A stretch of 64,000 nucleotides of DNA from Stenotrophomonas sp. ZAC14D1_NAIMI4_1 (GTDB taxonomy: Bacteria; Pseudomonadota; Gammaproteobacteria; Xanthomonadales; Xanthomonadaceae): positions 2,134,407-2,198,406 of the forward strand of contig NZ_CP026001.1 in NCBI RefSeq assembly GCF_003086775.1. The letters run 5' to 3'. The notes beneath the pieces are model-generated. The model was not told the origin of the DNA, ran no database searches, and saw only the letters and a program-made list of their open reading frames with translations. The translations under genes were made by a program, and so were the position numbers. The stretch's first letter is position 1; each line of letters begins with the position of its first letter. Below, one piece after another: positions 42,818-54,304 of the stretch.

Positions 42818-43537
42818 ATGAACCAGACTCCCCTTCGATTGCTCATCCATGGCGCTTCCGGGCGCATGGGCCAGGCCCTGCTGCGCCTGGCCGCCGAACA
42901 TCCCGAAATCCTGCAGGTCGTGGCGGCGGTGACCGGCCGTGCGCCGGCGCAGCGCGTGATCGATGGCGTGCCGTACTTTGCCGCCAGCGAGCTGCCGGGC
43001 GCGCCGGAGTTCGACGTGGCCATCGATTTCAGCCTGCCCGAGGGCTTCGACCCGATGCTGGCGCTGTGCGTGGAGCGCGGTGCGGGCCTGGTGTCCGGCA
43101 CCACCGGCATTTCCGCGGTGCAGCGGCAGGCACTGGAGGCCGCCGCAGGTGCGATCCCGCTGGTCTGGGCCTCGAACTTCAGCCTCGGCGTGGCCGTGCT
43201 GGACGAACTGGTGGAACGCGCCGCACAGGCACTGGCCGGCTGGGACTGCGACGTGGTCGAGTCGCACCACACGCAGAAGAAGGATGCGCCGTCAGGCACG
43301 GCATTGACCCTGGGTGCGGCCGCGCAGCGGGGCGGGGCGGAACCGCACTACGCCAGCCTGCGTGCGGGCGACATCGTCGGCGAGCACCTGGTGCAGTTCA
43401 CCGGCCTGGGCGAGCGCATCGAGCTGGTGCACCGGGCGACCAACCGCGACATCTTCGCCCGCGGCGCGCTGTTTGCCGCCCGCCAGGTGCACGGCCGCGC
43501 GCCGGGCAGCTACCGGGTGCGGGACCTGCTGGCGTAA
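42818..43537 (+). CDS. dapB: 4-hydroxy-tetrahydrodipicolinate reductase (DapB)
   Basis: A 239-residue NAD(P)H-dependent enzyme of lysine and diaminopimelate synthesis. Visible: [15 protein letters not shown] for the cofactor, [29 protein letters not shown], and the substrate site [16 protein letters not shown] with catalytic His and Lys residues. It is somewhat shorter than the E. coli enzyme (273). Ninety bases separate it from the divergent SDR; a REP pair follows its stop. Confidence 0.96.
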   Translation: MNQTPLRLLIHGASGRMGQALLRLAAEHPEILQVVAAVTGRAPAQRVIDGVPYFAASELPGAPEFDVAIDFSLPEGFDPMLALCVERGAGLVSGTTGISAVQRQALEAAAGAIPLVWASNFSLGVAVLDELVERAAQALAGWDCDVVESHHTQKKDAPSGTALTLGAAAQRGGAEPHYASLRAGDIVGEHLVQFTGLGERIELVHRATNRDIFARGALFAARQVHGRAPGSYRVRDLLA

Positions 43538-43541
43538 GGCG

Positions 43542-43615
43542 GTAGTGCCGGCCGCTGGCCGGCAATTCCCATGTCGCCGGGCATCCCCTGGCAGCCGGCC
43601 AGCGGCCGGCACTAC
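43542..43615. repeat. Inverted pair of GTAG-type REP palindromes
   Basis: GTAGTGCCGGCC (43542-43566) and the reversed unit ending GGCACTAC (43591-43615) lie 4 bp after the dapB stop. Together they can form a long stem and probably end dapB transcription before the carAB promoter. Confidence 0.8.
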
Positions 43616-43712
43616 CGGGCGCGGGCGCTGCATACGCTGCCGGATTGAAATGAATACGCAATCGCCTGTTCATAAAGCGATATAACCGCTGGCGCGAGCG
43701 CCCCGGCAGCGC

Positions 43713-43777
43713 TACAATTCGCACTCGCCGAATCACGAAAGCCGGACCGGTCCCAGACCGTACGTCCGCGCTTTTTT
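43713..43777 (+). promoter_or_regulatory. carAB promoter element and attenuator-like hairpin
   Basis: A TACAAT -10-like box (43713-43718) is followed 24 bp later by a strong stem: CGGACCGGTC (43743-43752) pairs with GACCG (43756-43760) and, past a 3-nt bulge, GTCCG (43764-43768). Six T (43772-43777) follow. This is the form of an intrinsic terminator in the untranslated leader, 68 bp before the carA start. GGACCGGTCC within it is itself self-complementary, giving an alternative fold. No leader peptide was recognised. Regulation by pyrimidine or arginine is inferred. Confidence 0.5.
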
Positions 43778-43845
43778 GCAACCGGATTTCCGTGAAGCGC
43801 AGGCGTGACTTCGGCAGCCCCCTCGGTAGCCAAAGTGAGATTTCC

Positions 43846-44973
43846 GTGACCCAAGCCGCAATCCTCGTCCTCGAAGACGGCACCGTATTCGAGGGCGAAT
43901 CCGTAGGCGCGCCCGGCCTGTCCGTCGGTGAGGTGGTGTTCAACACCGCCATGACCGGTTACCAGGAAGTGTTGACCGACCCGTCCTACGCCCGGCAGAT
44001 GGTCACGCTGACCTATCCGCATATCGGCAACACCGGCATGACCGACCAGGACAATGAAGCCTCCAAGGTGTGGTCGGCCGGCCTGATCGTGCGCGACGTG
44101 CCGCGCCGTCCCAGCAACTGGCGCAGCCAGGTGTCGCTGCAGGACTGGCTGATCCAGCGTGGCGTGGTCGCCATCGCCGGCATCGACACCCGCAAGCTGA
44201 CCCGCATCCTGCGCGAGAAGGGCGCGCAGAACGGTGCGCTGATGGCCGGCGACATCGACGTGGAAAAGGCACTGGAAGCCGCCCGCAAGTTCCCGGGGCT
44301 GAAGGGCATGGATCTGGCCAAGGTCGTCACTACCGAGAAGACCTACACCTGGACCGAAGGCCAGCTGGACCTGGACGCCAACGCGTTCGTCAGCGTGCCG
44401 GCCAAGTTCAAGGTCGTGGCCTACGATTTCGGCGTGAAGACCAACATCCTGCGCATGCTGGCCGAGCGCGGCTGCGAAGTGACCGTGGTGCCGGCGCAGA
44501 CCCCGGCGGCCGAGGTGCTGGCGCTGAAGCCGGACGGCGTGTTCCTGTCCAACGGCCCGGGTGACCCGGAACCGTGCGACTACGCCATCGAAGCGATCAA
44601 GACCTTCATCGACGTGAAGATCCCGACCTTCGGCATCTGCCTGGGCCACCAGCTGCTGGGCCTGGCTTCGGGCGCCAAGACCATGAAGATGGGCCACGGT
44701 CACCACGGTGCCAACCACCCGGTGCAGGATCTGGACAACGGCCGGGTGATGATCACCTCGCAGAACCACGGCTTCGCGGTTGATGAATCGACCCTGCCGG
44801 CCACCCTGCGCGTGACCCACCGTTCGCTGTTCGACGGCACCAACCAGGGCATCGCCCGCACCGACGTGCCGGCGTTCTCGTTCCAGGGCCACCCGGAAGC
44901 GTCGCCCGGCCCGACCGATGTCGGTCCGCTGTTCGACCGTTTCGTGGCCCTGATGGAACAGAGCAAGGCGTGA
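43846..44973 (+). CDS. carA: Carbamoyl-phosphate synthase small subunit (CarA)
   Basis: A 375-residue glutaminase subunit supplying ammonia to CarB for carbamoyl phosphate (arginine and pyrimidines). The GTG at 43846 is preferred: it begins [19 protein letters not shown] as in relatives, whereas the 18-residue upstream extension is not conserved-looking. The N-terminal domain is followed by a class I glutamine amidotransferase domain with [13 protein letters not shown] (nucleophile Cys), NHGFAVDE, and [11 protein letters not shown] (His and Glu). carB lies 149 bp downstream, a space that holds a small ACAGCGTG/CACGCTGT hairpin. Confidence 0.96.
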   Translation: MTQAAILVLEDGTVFEGESVGAPGLSVGEVVFNTAMTGYQEVLTDPSYARQMVTLTYPHIGNTGMTDQDNEASKVWSAGLIVRDVPRRPSNWRSQVSLQDWLIQRGVVAIAGIDTRKLTRILREKGAQNGALMAGDIDVEKALEAARKFPGLKGMDLAKVVTTEKTYTWTEGQLDLDANAFVSVPAKFKVVAYDFGVKTNILRMLAERGCEVTVVPAQTPAAEVLALKPDGVFLSNGPGDPEPCDYAIEAIKTFIDVKIPTFGICLGHQLLGLASGAKTMKMGHGHHGANHPVQDLDNGRVMITSQNHGFAVDESTLPATLRVTHRSLFDGTNQGIARTDVPAFSFQGHPEASPGPTDVGPLFDRFVALMEQSKA

Positions 44974-45122
44974 TCAGTACGCCGCCGGCCCGCCGGTGGC
45001 GTCGCGATGGACCGTAAGCCCCCGCATCGCTGCTGCCGCTGGCGCGGTGCTGCGGATCAAGATTCCTGATCGACAGCGTGCGATCACCCCCCTTGTCACG
45101 CTGTACTGACTTAGAGAAGAAA

Positions 45123-48361
<3,239 letters not shown>

Positions 48362-48365
<4 letters not shown>

Positions 48366-48838
48366 GAGCCCCCATCACGATGAAGGGCGCGCAGAAGCTG
48401 CGTGATGAACTGGATCACCTGAAGTCGGTCAAGCGCCCGAAGGTGATCGCCGCGATCGCCGAAGCACGTGAACACGGCGACCTGAAGGAAAACGCCGAGT
48501 ACCACGCCGCGCGCGAGGAGCAGGGCTTCATCGAAGGCCGCATCAAGCAGCTGGAAGGTGAGCTGTCGCACGCCGAGATCATCGACGTGAGCAAGCTCAA
48601 CGCCGGCTCCAAGGTGGTGTTCGGCGCCAGCGTGACCCTGGCCGACGTGGAAACCGACGAAGAGAAGAAGTACCAGATCGTCGGTGACCTGGAAGCGGAC
48701 ATCAAGCTGGGCCTGATTGCCATTTCCTCGCCGGTGGCCCGCGCGATGATCGGCAAGCTGGAAGGGGATTCGATCGTGATCGACGCCCCGGCCGGCCAGC
48801 GCGAGTACGAGATCGTCAGCGTCAGCTACGTGGCCTGA
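48362..48838 (+). CDS. greA: Transcription elongation factor GreA
   Basis: A 158-residue factor that rescues backtracked RNA polymerase by stimulating transcript cleavage. N-terminal coiled coil (about 1-75) with [13 protein letters not shown] start (here [17 protein letters not shown]), the tip acidic residues in [18 protein letters not shown], and a C-terminal FKBP-like domain ([18 protein letters not shown]). The ATG overlaps the carB stop, so greA is translated from the car operon message. An inner ATG at 48380 is possible. Confidence 0.96.
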
Positions 48839-48842
48839 CCGG

Positions 48843-49760
48843 GTGGCAACGGCGACCCTGTTGTTGCCGGCACGCAGCCGCTTTGCAGCGGCTGCATTGC
48901 CTGACGAGGTGGCGCGCGCCTTGGGCCGCGCCATCGCCGTGCAGCAGGAGGCGGGCGAACGCCCCCAGCTGCAGCGTCATTTCACCGTGGCCGCGCCGCA
49001 GTGGCCGGTCGCCGCATTGACCCGCCAGCGTGATGTCGGCGATGCCGCCGGTGCCTGCTGGCTGCGTGCCGATCCGGCCTGCATGGTGCCGGACATGCAC
49101 GGTGCGCGGATGATGGGGCACGGCGAAACGCTGCGGCCGACCCTGGCCGACAGCCTCGCCCTGCTGCCGGTGCTGCAGCCTTTGTTCGCCGATGCGGGCT
49201 TCGTGCTGGATGCGCCGGACCCGGCGCGCTGGTACCTGCGCCTGCCCATCGAAACCGAACTGCCGTCCTTCGACAGCCCCGACGAGGTGCTGGGCGATGA
49301 CCTGTTCTCGCACCTGCCCGAAGGCGAGGCCGGCCGCCGCTGGCGTGCGCTGATGACCGAAGCGCAGGTGCTGCTGCACAACCATTCCTGGAACCAGCAG
49401 CGCGCGGCCCAGGGCCAGCAGCCGATCAATTCCCTGTGGTTCTGGGGCGGCGGCGTGATGCCGGTGTCGGTGACCACCCCGCACGTGCAGGTGCGCAGCC
49501 GCGATGCCCTGCTGCAGGGCCTGGCATTGGCCGCGGGCGTATCGGTGGATGGCGACCAGTCCGTCGATGCCCTGGTCGACCTGCGCCAGCTGCGCTCGCT
49601 GCAGCAGCTGGGTAACGATGCCATCCGTCCGCTGCTGGTGGCACTGCAGCGCGGCGAGCTGCAGCGCCTGGTACTGGATTTCGAGGACGGCCTGCAGTTC
49701 CAGCTGGACAAGCGCCAGCGCTGGCAGTTCTGGAAGAAGCCCCGCCAGCTGCACGACTGA
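48843..49760 (+). CDS. Phosphoglycerate-mutase-like protein of unknown role
   Basis: A 305-residue protein, GTG start 4 bp after the greA stop. The family is annotated in xanthomonads as a homologue of cofactor-independent phosphoglycerate mutase (COG4255). I see NSLWFWGGGVMP at about residue 198, which resembles the NxIWLWGqG motif of the apgM/AP superfamily, but not a full set of metal ligands. LLHNHSWNQQRAAQGQQPIN precedes it. It lies at the end of carAB-greA and before recJ. Function is not known; enzymatic activity is doubtful. Confidence 0.65.
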   Translation: MATATLLLPARSRFAAAALPDEVARALGRAIAVQQEAGERPQLQRHFTVAAPQWPVAALTRQRDVGDAAGACWLRADPACMVPDMHGARMMGHGETLRPTLADSLALLPVLQPLFADAGFVLDAPDPARWYLRLPIETELPSFDSPDEVLGDDLFSHLPEGEAGRRWRALMTEAQVLLHNHSWNQQRAAQGQQPINSLWFWGGGVMPVSVTTPHVQVRSRDALLQGLALAAGVSVDGDQSVDALVDLRQLRSLQQLGNDAIRPLLVALQRGELQRLVLDFEDGLQFQLDKRQRWQFWKKPRQLHD

Positions 49761-49778
49761 GCGGGGCCTGGGCCGAGC

Positions 49779-49824
49779 GGGGTCGGATCCGTTTTCCTCG
49801 GGAAAACGGCTCTGACCCCATTTT
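49779..49824 (+). terminator. GGGGTC-type hairpin with T-run
   Basis: GGGGTC and GACCCC enclose an inner stem CGTTTTCC/GGAAAACG, and the sequence ends ATTTTG. It lies 18 bp after the preceding stop and is a likely terminator of the carAB-greA group. A relative with a different inner stem is at 51171-51213. Confidence 0.65.
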
Positions 49825-49845
49825 GTCTATCGATATCTGAAAGAT

Positions 49846-50065
49846 GTGCCGACCAACGGTCGGCACCTACCAGCAGCCGCGTGAACCTGTCGAAGGTGGG
49901 GCGGTGTCGGATTGCGGGGTGTCAGCCGCATGGATGCGGCTGCCAAGCCTACAGGGACGTACTTGCGGCGTCCCCGCAATCCGACACCGCCCCGCCAACC
50001 CACGGACTCCCCGCTGTTGCTGTTGCTTCGGATGTTGCTTCGGCAGGTGCAGGGCGCAGCCCTGC
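49846..50065 (+). repeat. Composite variable-arm repeat, copy 5
   Basis: GTGCCGAC hairpin (49846-49866), flank with GAACCTGTC, arms 49895-49919 and 49972-49996 (25 nt, one G-T position), 52-nt core (49920-49971) with inner hairpin AGCCGCAT/ATGCGGCT, linker, and GCAGGGC hairpin (50049-50065). It fills nearly all of the 311-bp gap between the mutase-like gene and the convergent DUF1176 gene and ends 6 bp before that gene's stop. Confidence 0.85.
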
Positions 50066-50071
50066 AAGCAA

Positions 50072-51109
50072 TCACCTCACCGTGCTGACCACGGTCGGCA
50101 GCTGCCAATGCCCGCCCGCCACGCCGCGGCACTGTCCGGTGGTGAACTCGCTGCTCTTCACGAAGCGCGCTCCATCCCATGCCCAGTCGTGGCCCGAGAA
50201 GCAGTCGCCGATGCCGCGGCCGCGGAAGCGCCCGCGCAGCATGGCGTCGTCGCGGTCGAAGTCTTCCGCGTCGGAGGTCACGAAGCGCGCCTGGTAAGGC
50301 GCCTTGTCCTGCACCACCCAGTAGCCACTGCTGAAGTTGTAGGCACCCATGAAGCAGCTGGTGCTGGCCAGCACGTGGCTGGCATCGAGCCGCTGGATCT
50401 CGATCTCATCCTGCTCGCCATCACTCAGGCGCGTGCACTCGTCCGGCGTGGGCAGGCTGGCAATCATCGCCTTGCGCAGCGCAGGCACCTTGCCCAGCGC
50501 CGCATCCGTGCTGCGCGCTGCCACCAGCTTGCCATGCACGATCACCGGCAACGGCAGTGCCGCGGGCACGCTCGCTTCGGCCTTGTCGCCGCGACGCACC
50601 AGCGCGCCGGGCGTACCCAGCCGGCCCTGTGCCTCGTCCATCTTCAGCAGTACTGCGGTGGCGCCACTGTCGGAGATCGGCCACGCCTTGCCCTTGCCAT
50701 CGATGATCTCGATGCGTGCCTGGCGGGGCAGGGCGGCAACCAGCGCATCGGTCTGCGCCTGCTTCAACAGCAACTTTTCCGCTTCGCCGGTGTCCTGCAC
50801 CGGGCCGAGGTCCTTGCCATTCAGGCGCAGGCGCAGCGCACCGGTCGGCGCCGGGTCATCGCCCTCGCCATTGCGCAGGCGCGCGATGACCGGTGCATTC
50901 GCGCCGCCCGCGCGTTCCAGCATCAGGCTCAGCAGGTTGGCGGGTTCTTCCGGGCTGTAACCCGCGGCACGGCAGGTGCGGGTGTTGTCGCAGGCCAGCG
51001 ACCAGTTGTTGTGCTCGAACTTCACACCGGCCTTCGGCTCGGGCGTAGCCGCGTGGGCGGTCTGGGCGAGGGCGAGGCCCAGCAGGGCGGGAAGCAGGGT
51101 GTGGCGCAT
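50072..51109 (-). CDS. DUF1176 exported protein, copy A
   Basis: A 345-residue periplasmic protein. Signal peptide 1-20 (LLPALLGLALAQTAHA). The mature protein has the DUF1176 pattern: NNWSLACDNTRTCRAAGY near the start, SDSGATAVLLKMDEAQGRLGTPGALVR in the middle (in two runs), and RGIGDCFSGHDWAWDGARFV near the end, with paired cysteines suggesting disulfides. Function is unknown. It shares this whole plan with copy B at 53077-54129, on the other side of recJ. Confidence 0.85.
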   Translation of the reverse strand: MRHTLLPALLGLALAQTAHAATPEPKAGVKFEHNNWSLACDNTRTCRAAGYSPEEPANLLSLMLERAGGANAPVIARLRNGEGDDPAPTGALRLRLNGKDLGPVQDTGEAEKLLLKQAQTDALVAALPRQARIEIIDGKGKAWPISDSGATAVLLKMDEAQGRLGTPGALVRRGDKAEASVPAALPLPVIVHGKLVAARSTDAALGKVPALRKAMIASLPTPDECTRLSDGEQDEIEIQRLDASHVLASTSCFMGAYNFSSGYWVVQDKAPYQARFVTSDAEDFDRDDAMLRGRFRGRGIGDCFSGHDWAWDGARFVKSSEFTTGQCRGVAGGHWQLPTVVSTVR

Positions 51110-51170
51110 GTGTGGAAGTCCGTTTCGGGGCCGGCAAGCATGAAAGATGTGGCCGCAAAATCCAAACGTC

Positions 51171-51213
51171 GGGGTGGGGGCGGAGCCCTCTGCCTGCAGA
51201 GGGCTCTGACCCC
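51171..51213. repeat. GGGGT...GACCCC palindrome
   Basis: Outer GGGGT/GACCCC with an inner 11-bp stem GAGCCCTCTGC/GCAGAGGGCTC, between divergent DUF1176 copy A and recJ. It shares the ends, not the inner stem, with 49779-49824. Confidence 0.6.
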
Positions 51214-51259
51214 GTATGTAGCCCCGCGTTATCATGGCGGCGTCTTCCGCAACCCGGCG

Positions 51260-53023
51260 ATGCCGATGTCCCTTGCCGCCGATGGTGCGCCTCCCGTGTC
51301 CGATACGCCGATGATCCGCCGCCGCGAGCCGGTACAGCCCGGTGCGTGGCCCGACGACACGCTGCCGCTGCTGGCCCGCCTGTATGCCAGCCGTGGCGCG
51401 ACCACGCCGGAACTGGCGCTGCCGCGGCTGGGCAACCTGCACGCGCCGGAGCTGCTCACCGGCATCGATGCGGCCGTCGCGCTGCTGGTCGACGCCATTG
51501 CCAACGACAAGCGCATCCTGGTGGTGGGCGATTTCGATTGCGATGGCGCCACTGCGTGTGCGGTCGGCGTGCGCGGACTGCGCATGCTCGGCGCGCGTCA
51601 TGTATTCCATGCGGTGCCCAACCGCATGGTGCACGGCTATGGCCTGTCGCCTTCGCTGGTCGAGGAACTGGCTGCCCTGCAGCCGGACCTGCTGGTCACC
51701 GTCGACCATGGCATTGCCTGCCATGCCGGCGTCAACGCAGCCAAGGCGCGGGGTTGGCAGGTGCTGGTGACCGACCACCATCTTCCCGGGCCGCAGCTGC
51801 CGCCGGCCGATGTCATCGTCGACCCGAATCTGGAAGGCGATGACTTCCCCAGCAAATCGCTGGCCGGTGTCGGCGTCATCTTCTATGTGTTGATGGCAAC
51901 GCGCCGGCAGATGCGCGAGGCCGGCGTGTTCGCCGATGGCAAGGGCCCGGACCTGACCACGCTGCTGGATCTGGTGGCCGTGGGCACCGTGGCCGACCTG
52001 GTGGTCCTGGATGCCAACAACCGCGCCCTGGTCAGTGCCGGCCTGCGTCGCCTGCGCGCCGGGCACGGCTGCGTGGGCCTGAAGGCGCTGATCGAAGCCA
52101 GTGGCCGCGACAGCGCGCGACTGACCGCCACCGACATTGGTTTTGCGCTCGGCCCACGCCTGAACGCTGCCGGTCGCCTGGAGGACATGGCCCTGGGCAT
52201 TGCGCTGCTTCTGACCGAAGATCCGCGCCAGGCACGCGACATCGCCCAGACACTGGAGCAGATCAACGCCGAACGCCGCGCGGTGCAGCAGTCGATGACC
52301 GACGATGCCGAACAGGCGTTGTCGCGCGTGGTACTGCAGTCCGAAGGCGAGCGTCCGGTGGCAGCCTGCCTGTTCGATGCCGACTGGCATCCCGGCGTGG
52401 TCGGCCTGGTGGCATCGAAGATGAAGGATCGCCTGCACCGTCCGGTGATCGCCTTCGCTCCGGCCGAACCGGGGGCGGACACCCTGCGTGGCTCGGCGCG
52501 TTCCATCCCGGGCCTGCATATCCGTGATGCGCTGGCGCTGGTCGACGCGCGTCATCCCGGCCTGGTCGAACGCTTCGGTGGGCACGCCATGGCGGCCGGG
52601 CTGAGCATGCGCCTGGAGCATCTGCCTGCGTTCGAGGCGGCCTTCGTCGCCATCGTGCAGGAAGTGCTGGACCCGGCCGCGCTGCAGCAGCATGTGCTCA
52701 GCGATGGCGAACTGGCCGTGCACGAGCTCGACCATCGCCATGCCGATGCCCTGCGCCTGGCCGGTCCGTGGGGGCAGGGCTTCCCCGAGCCGATGTTCGA
52801 TGGCCACTTCGAAGTGGCCAACTGGCGCGTGCTGAAAGAGCGCCACCTGAAGCTGGAACTGCGCCTGCCCGGCCTGCCGGGCACGGTCAACGCCATCCAC
52901 TTCGGCGGCTGGCACGGCAATGCACCGGGACGGCACGTGCACCTGGCCTACCGTCTGGCCTGCGATGACTACCGCGGCGGTGCGGCGATCCAGCTCATCA
53001 TCGAGCATTGCCTGCCGGCCTGA
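51260..53023 (+). CDS. recJ: Single-stranded-DNA exonuclease RecJ
   Basis: A 5'-3' exonuclease of the DHH family, used in recombination and mismatch repair. Core motifs: LVVGDFDCDGATACAVG (motif I), AVPNRMVHGYGLS, TVDHGIACHAG, VTDHHLPG (DHH, motif III), GTVADLV, then the DHHA1 domain with RSIPGLHIRDAL and FGGHAMAAGLSM, and the C-terminal OB fold. Start is uncertain: 51260 (MPM), 51266, or the GTG at 51296 all precede MIRRREP, which aligns with the E. coli N-terminus. None has a strong ribosome site. About 576-587 residues, normal for the family. Confidence 0.95.
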   Translation: MPMSLAADGAPPVSDTPMIRRREPVQPGAWPDDTLPLLARLYASRGATTPELALPRLGNLHAPELLTGIDAAVALLVDAIANDKRILVVGDFDCDGATACAVGVRGLRMLGARHVFHAVPNRMVHGYGLSPSLVEELAALQPDLLVTVDHGIACHAGVNAAKARGWQVLVTDHHLPGPQLPPADVIVDPNLEGDDFPSKSLAGVGVIFYVLMATRRQMREAGVFADGKGPDLTTLLDLVAVGTVADLVVLDANNRALVSAGLRRLRAGHGCVGLKALIEASGRDSARLTATDIGFALGPRLNAAGRLEDMALGIALLLTEDPRQARDIAQTLEQINAERRAVQQSMTDDAEQALSRVVLQSEGERPVAACLFDADWHPGVVGLVASKMKDRLHRPVIAFAPAEPGADTLRGSARSIPGLHIRDALALVDARHPGLVERFGGHAMAAGLSMRLEHLPAFEAAFVAIVQEVLDPAALQQHVLSDGELAVHELDHRHADALRLAGPWGQGFPEPMFDGHFEVANWRVLKERHLKLELRLPGLPGTVNAIHFGGWHGNAPGRHVHLAYRLACDDYRGGAAIQLIIEHCLPA

Positions 53024-53030
53024 ACCTCCA

Positions 53031-53060
53031 GTGCGGCCCATGCCGATGCACGGGCCGCAC
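53031..53060. terminator. Bidirectional hairpin between recJ and DUF1176 copy B
   Basis: GTGCGGCCC (53031-53039) and GGGCCGCAC (53052-53060) form a perfect 9-bp stem with a 12-nt loop, midway between the two convergent stops. No T-run on either side. Confidence 0.55.
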
Positions 53061-53076
53061 CCGTTCTGTCACTCGC

Positions 53077-54129
53077 TCAGGGCTGGACCTTGCTGACCAC
53101 GGTCGGCATGTCCCAGGCGCCGCCGGCTGCCACCAGGCGGCACAGGCCCGAGGTGGCTTCGCCGGTCTTCACGAAGCGCTTGCCGTCCCAGCTCCAGTCC
53201 ATGGTGTGCCAGCAGTCACCCAGGCCGCGCCCCTTGTGGGCGGCACTGATGACCCGGCCATCGCTGTCGCTGCCTGACGTGGTGACCAGCACGGGATTGA
53301 ACGGCGCCTTGTCATTGGCCACCCAGAAGCCGTAGCCCTCGTTGTAGGCCGCGCGCCAGCACAGCGTGGACACCAGCACCTTGTCGCTGGACAGGCGGGT
53401 GATCGTCAGCTCCTCCGGCTCATCGATCATGGGGTGGCCTTCCGGGCTGATGGCCGCGCAGTCATCGGCCGGCGTCGCCGCGCGCAGTGCGCGGCGCAAC
53501 GCTGTGGCCTGCGTCTGTGCCATCGCGGTGTCGGCAGGGCGTGTAGCGGGCAGCTTCGGCAGTGTCACCAGCGGCGGGGCCAGCGCCGGCAGCACCTTGT
53601 CCTCGCTGCCATTGCCCTTGCGCACCAGTGCACCCGGGGTGCCGAGGCGGCCCTGGAACTCGTCCATCTTCAGCAGCACCGCCGACGCGCCGCTGTCGGA
53701 CAGCGTCCAGCGCTGGTTGCCCCCGCCCACCACCTCGATGCGGCTGGTGCGGGTAAGTGCCGCCAGCAGCGCATCGGTCTGTGCCGGCGTCAGTGCGCCG
53801 GTGCCTTCCTTCAGCGACAGGCGGCCCAGGTCGGTGCCGTTGATCTGTAGATGGACGTCCGCGCCTGGCGCCAGCTTCGGCGCGCCCTCATCGTACTGGC
53901 CCAGCATCAACTGGCCCTGCACGCGCTGCTGCGGGCCGGCCGCGCGGGTCAGCAGCACCGACACCGCCGGGCCGTCGCCCTCATCGGACTGGTAGCCCGC
54001 TGCGCGGCAGGTGCGCGTGTTGTCGCACGACAGCGTCCAGTCATTGTGGGTGAACGGGAAAGGCGAGATCGGGGCAGCGGCGGCAGGCAACGAAACAGCC
54101 AACAGCACGGACAGGAACAACGGGCGCAT
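53077..54129 (-). CDS. DUF1176 exported protein, copy B
   Basis: A 350-residue exported protein. The ATG at 54129 (MRPLFLS) has AAGG 6-7 bp upstream and is preferred over one two codons earlier. Signal peptide 1-19 (ending PAAAA). Mature motifs parallel copy A: HNDWTLSCDNTRTCRAAGY, SDSGASAVLLKMDEFQGRLG then TPGALVR, and GRGLGDCWHTMDWSWDGKRF. Overall the two copies are alike in order and length but diverged between motifs, indicating an old duplication. Function unknown. Confidence 0.85.
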   Translation of the reverse strand: MRPLFLSVLLAVSLPAAAAPISPFPFTHNDWTLSCDNTRTCRAAGYQSDEGDGPAVSVLLTRAAGPQQRVQGQLMLGQYDEGAPKLAPGADVHLQINGTDLGRLSLKEGTGALTPAQTDALLAALTRTSRIEVVGGGNQRWTLSDSGASAVLLKMDEFQGRLGTPGALVRKGNGSEDKVLPALAPPLVTLPKLPATRPADTAMAQTQATALRRALRAATPADDCAAISPEGHPMIDEPEELTITRLSSDKVLVSTLCWRAAYNEGYGFWVANDKAPFNPVLVTTSGSDSDGRVISAAHKGRGLGDCWHTMDWSWDGKRFVKTGEATSGLCRLVAAGGAWDMPTVVSKVQP

Positions 54130-54304
54130 GCACATCCTTATGGCGGAAATCCGGACGCTATGGTGCCGCGCAGGTGCAGGGCTGACCAGCCGCTCTGTGA
54201 CGGAATATATGTGACGCGAAGCACATTACGAGGGAAAACCTTAATGAATTCATCTCGTTATATGACCATGTGACCGTCAAAAAGCTGGCGCCCGTCACGT
54301 CTGG
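54130..54304. promoter_or_regulatory. AT-rich leader of the T6SS island
   Basis: Between DUF1176 copy B and vgrG the composition drops sharply, with GGAATATATGTG, CCTTAATGAATTCATC and GTTATATGACC. Several TATAAT-like and palindromic (TGAATTCA) stretches occur, so one of the island's promoters is probably here, but no unique -35/-10 pair can be named. The change may mark the left end of an acquired segment. Confidence 0.45.
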
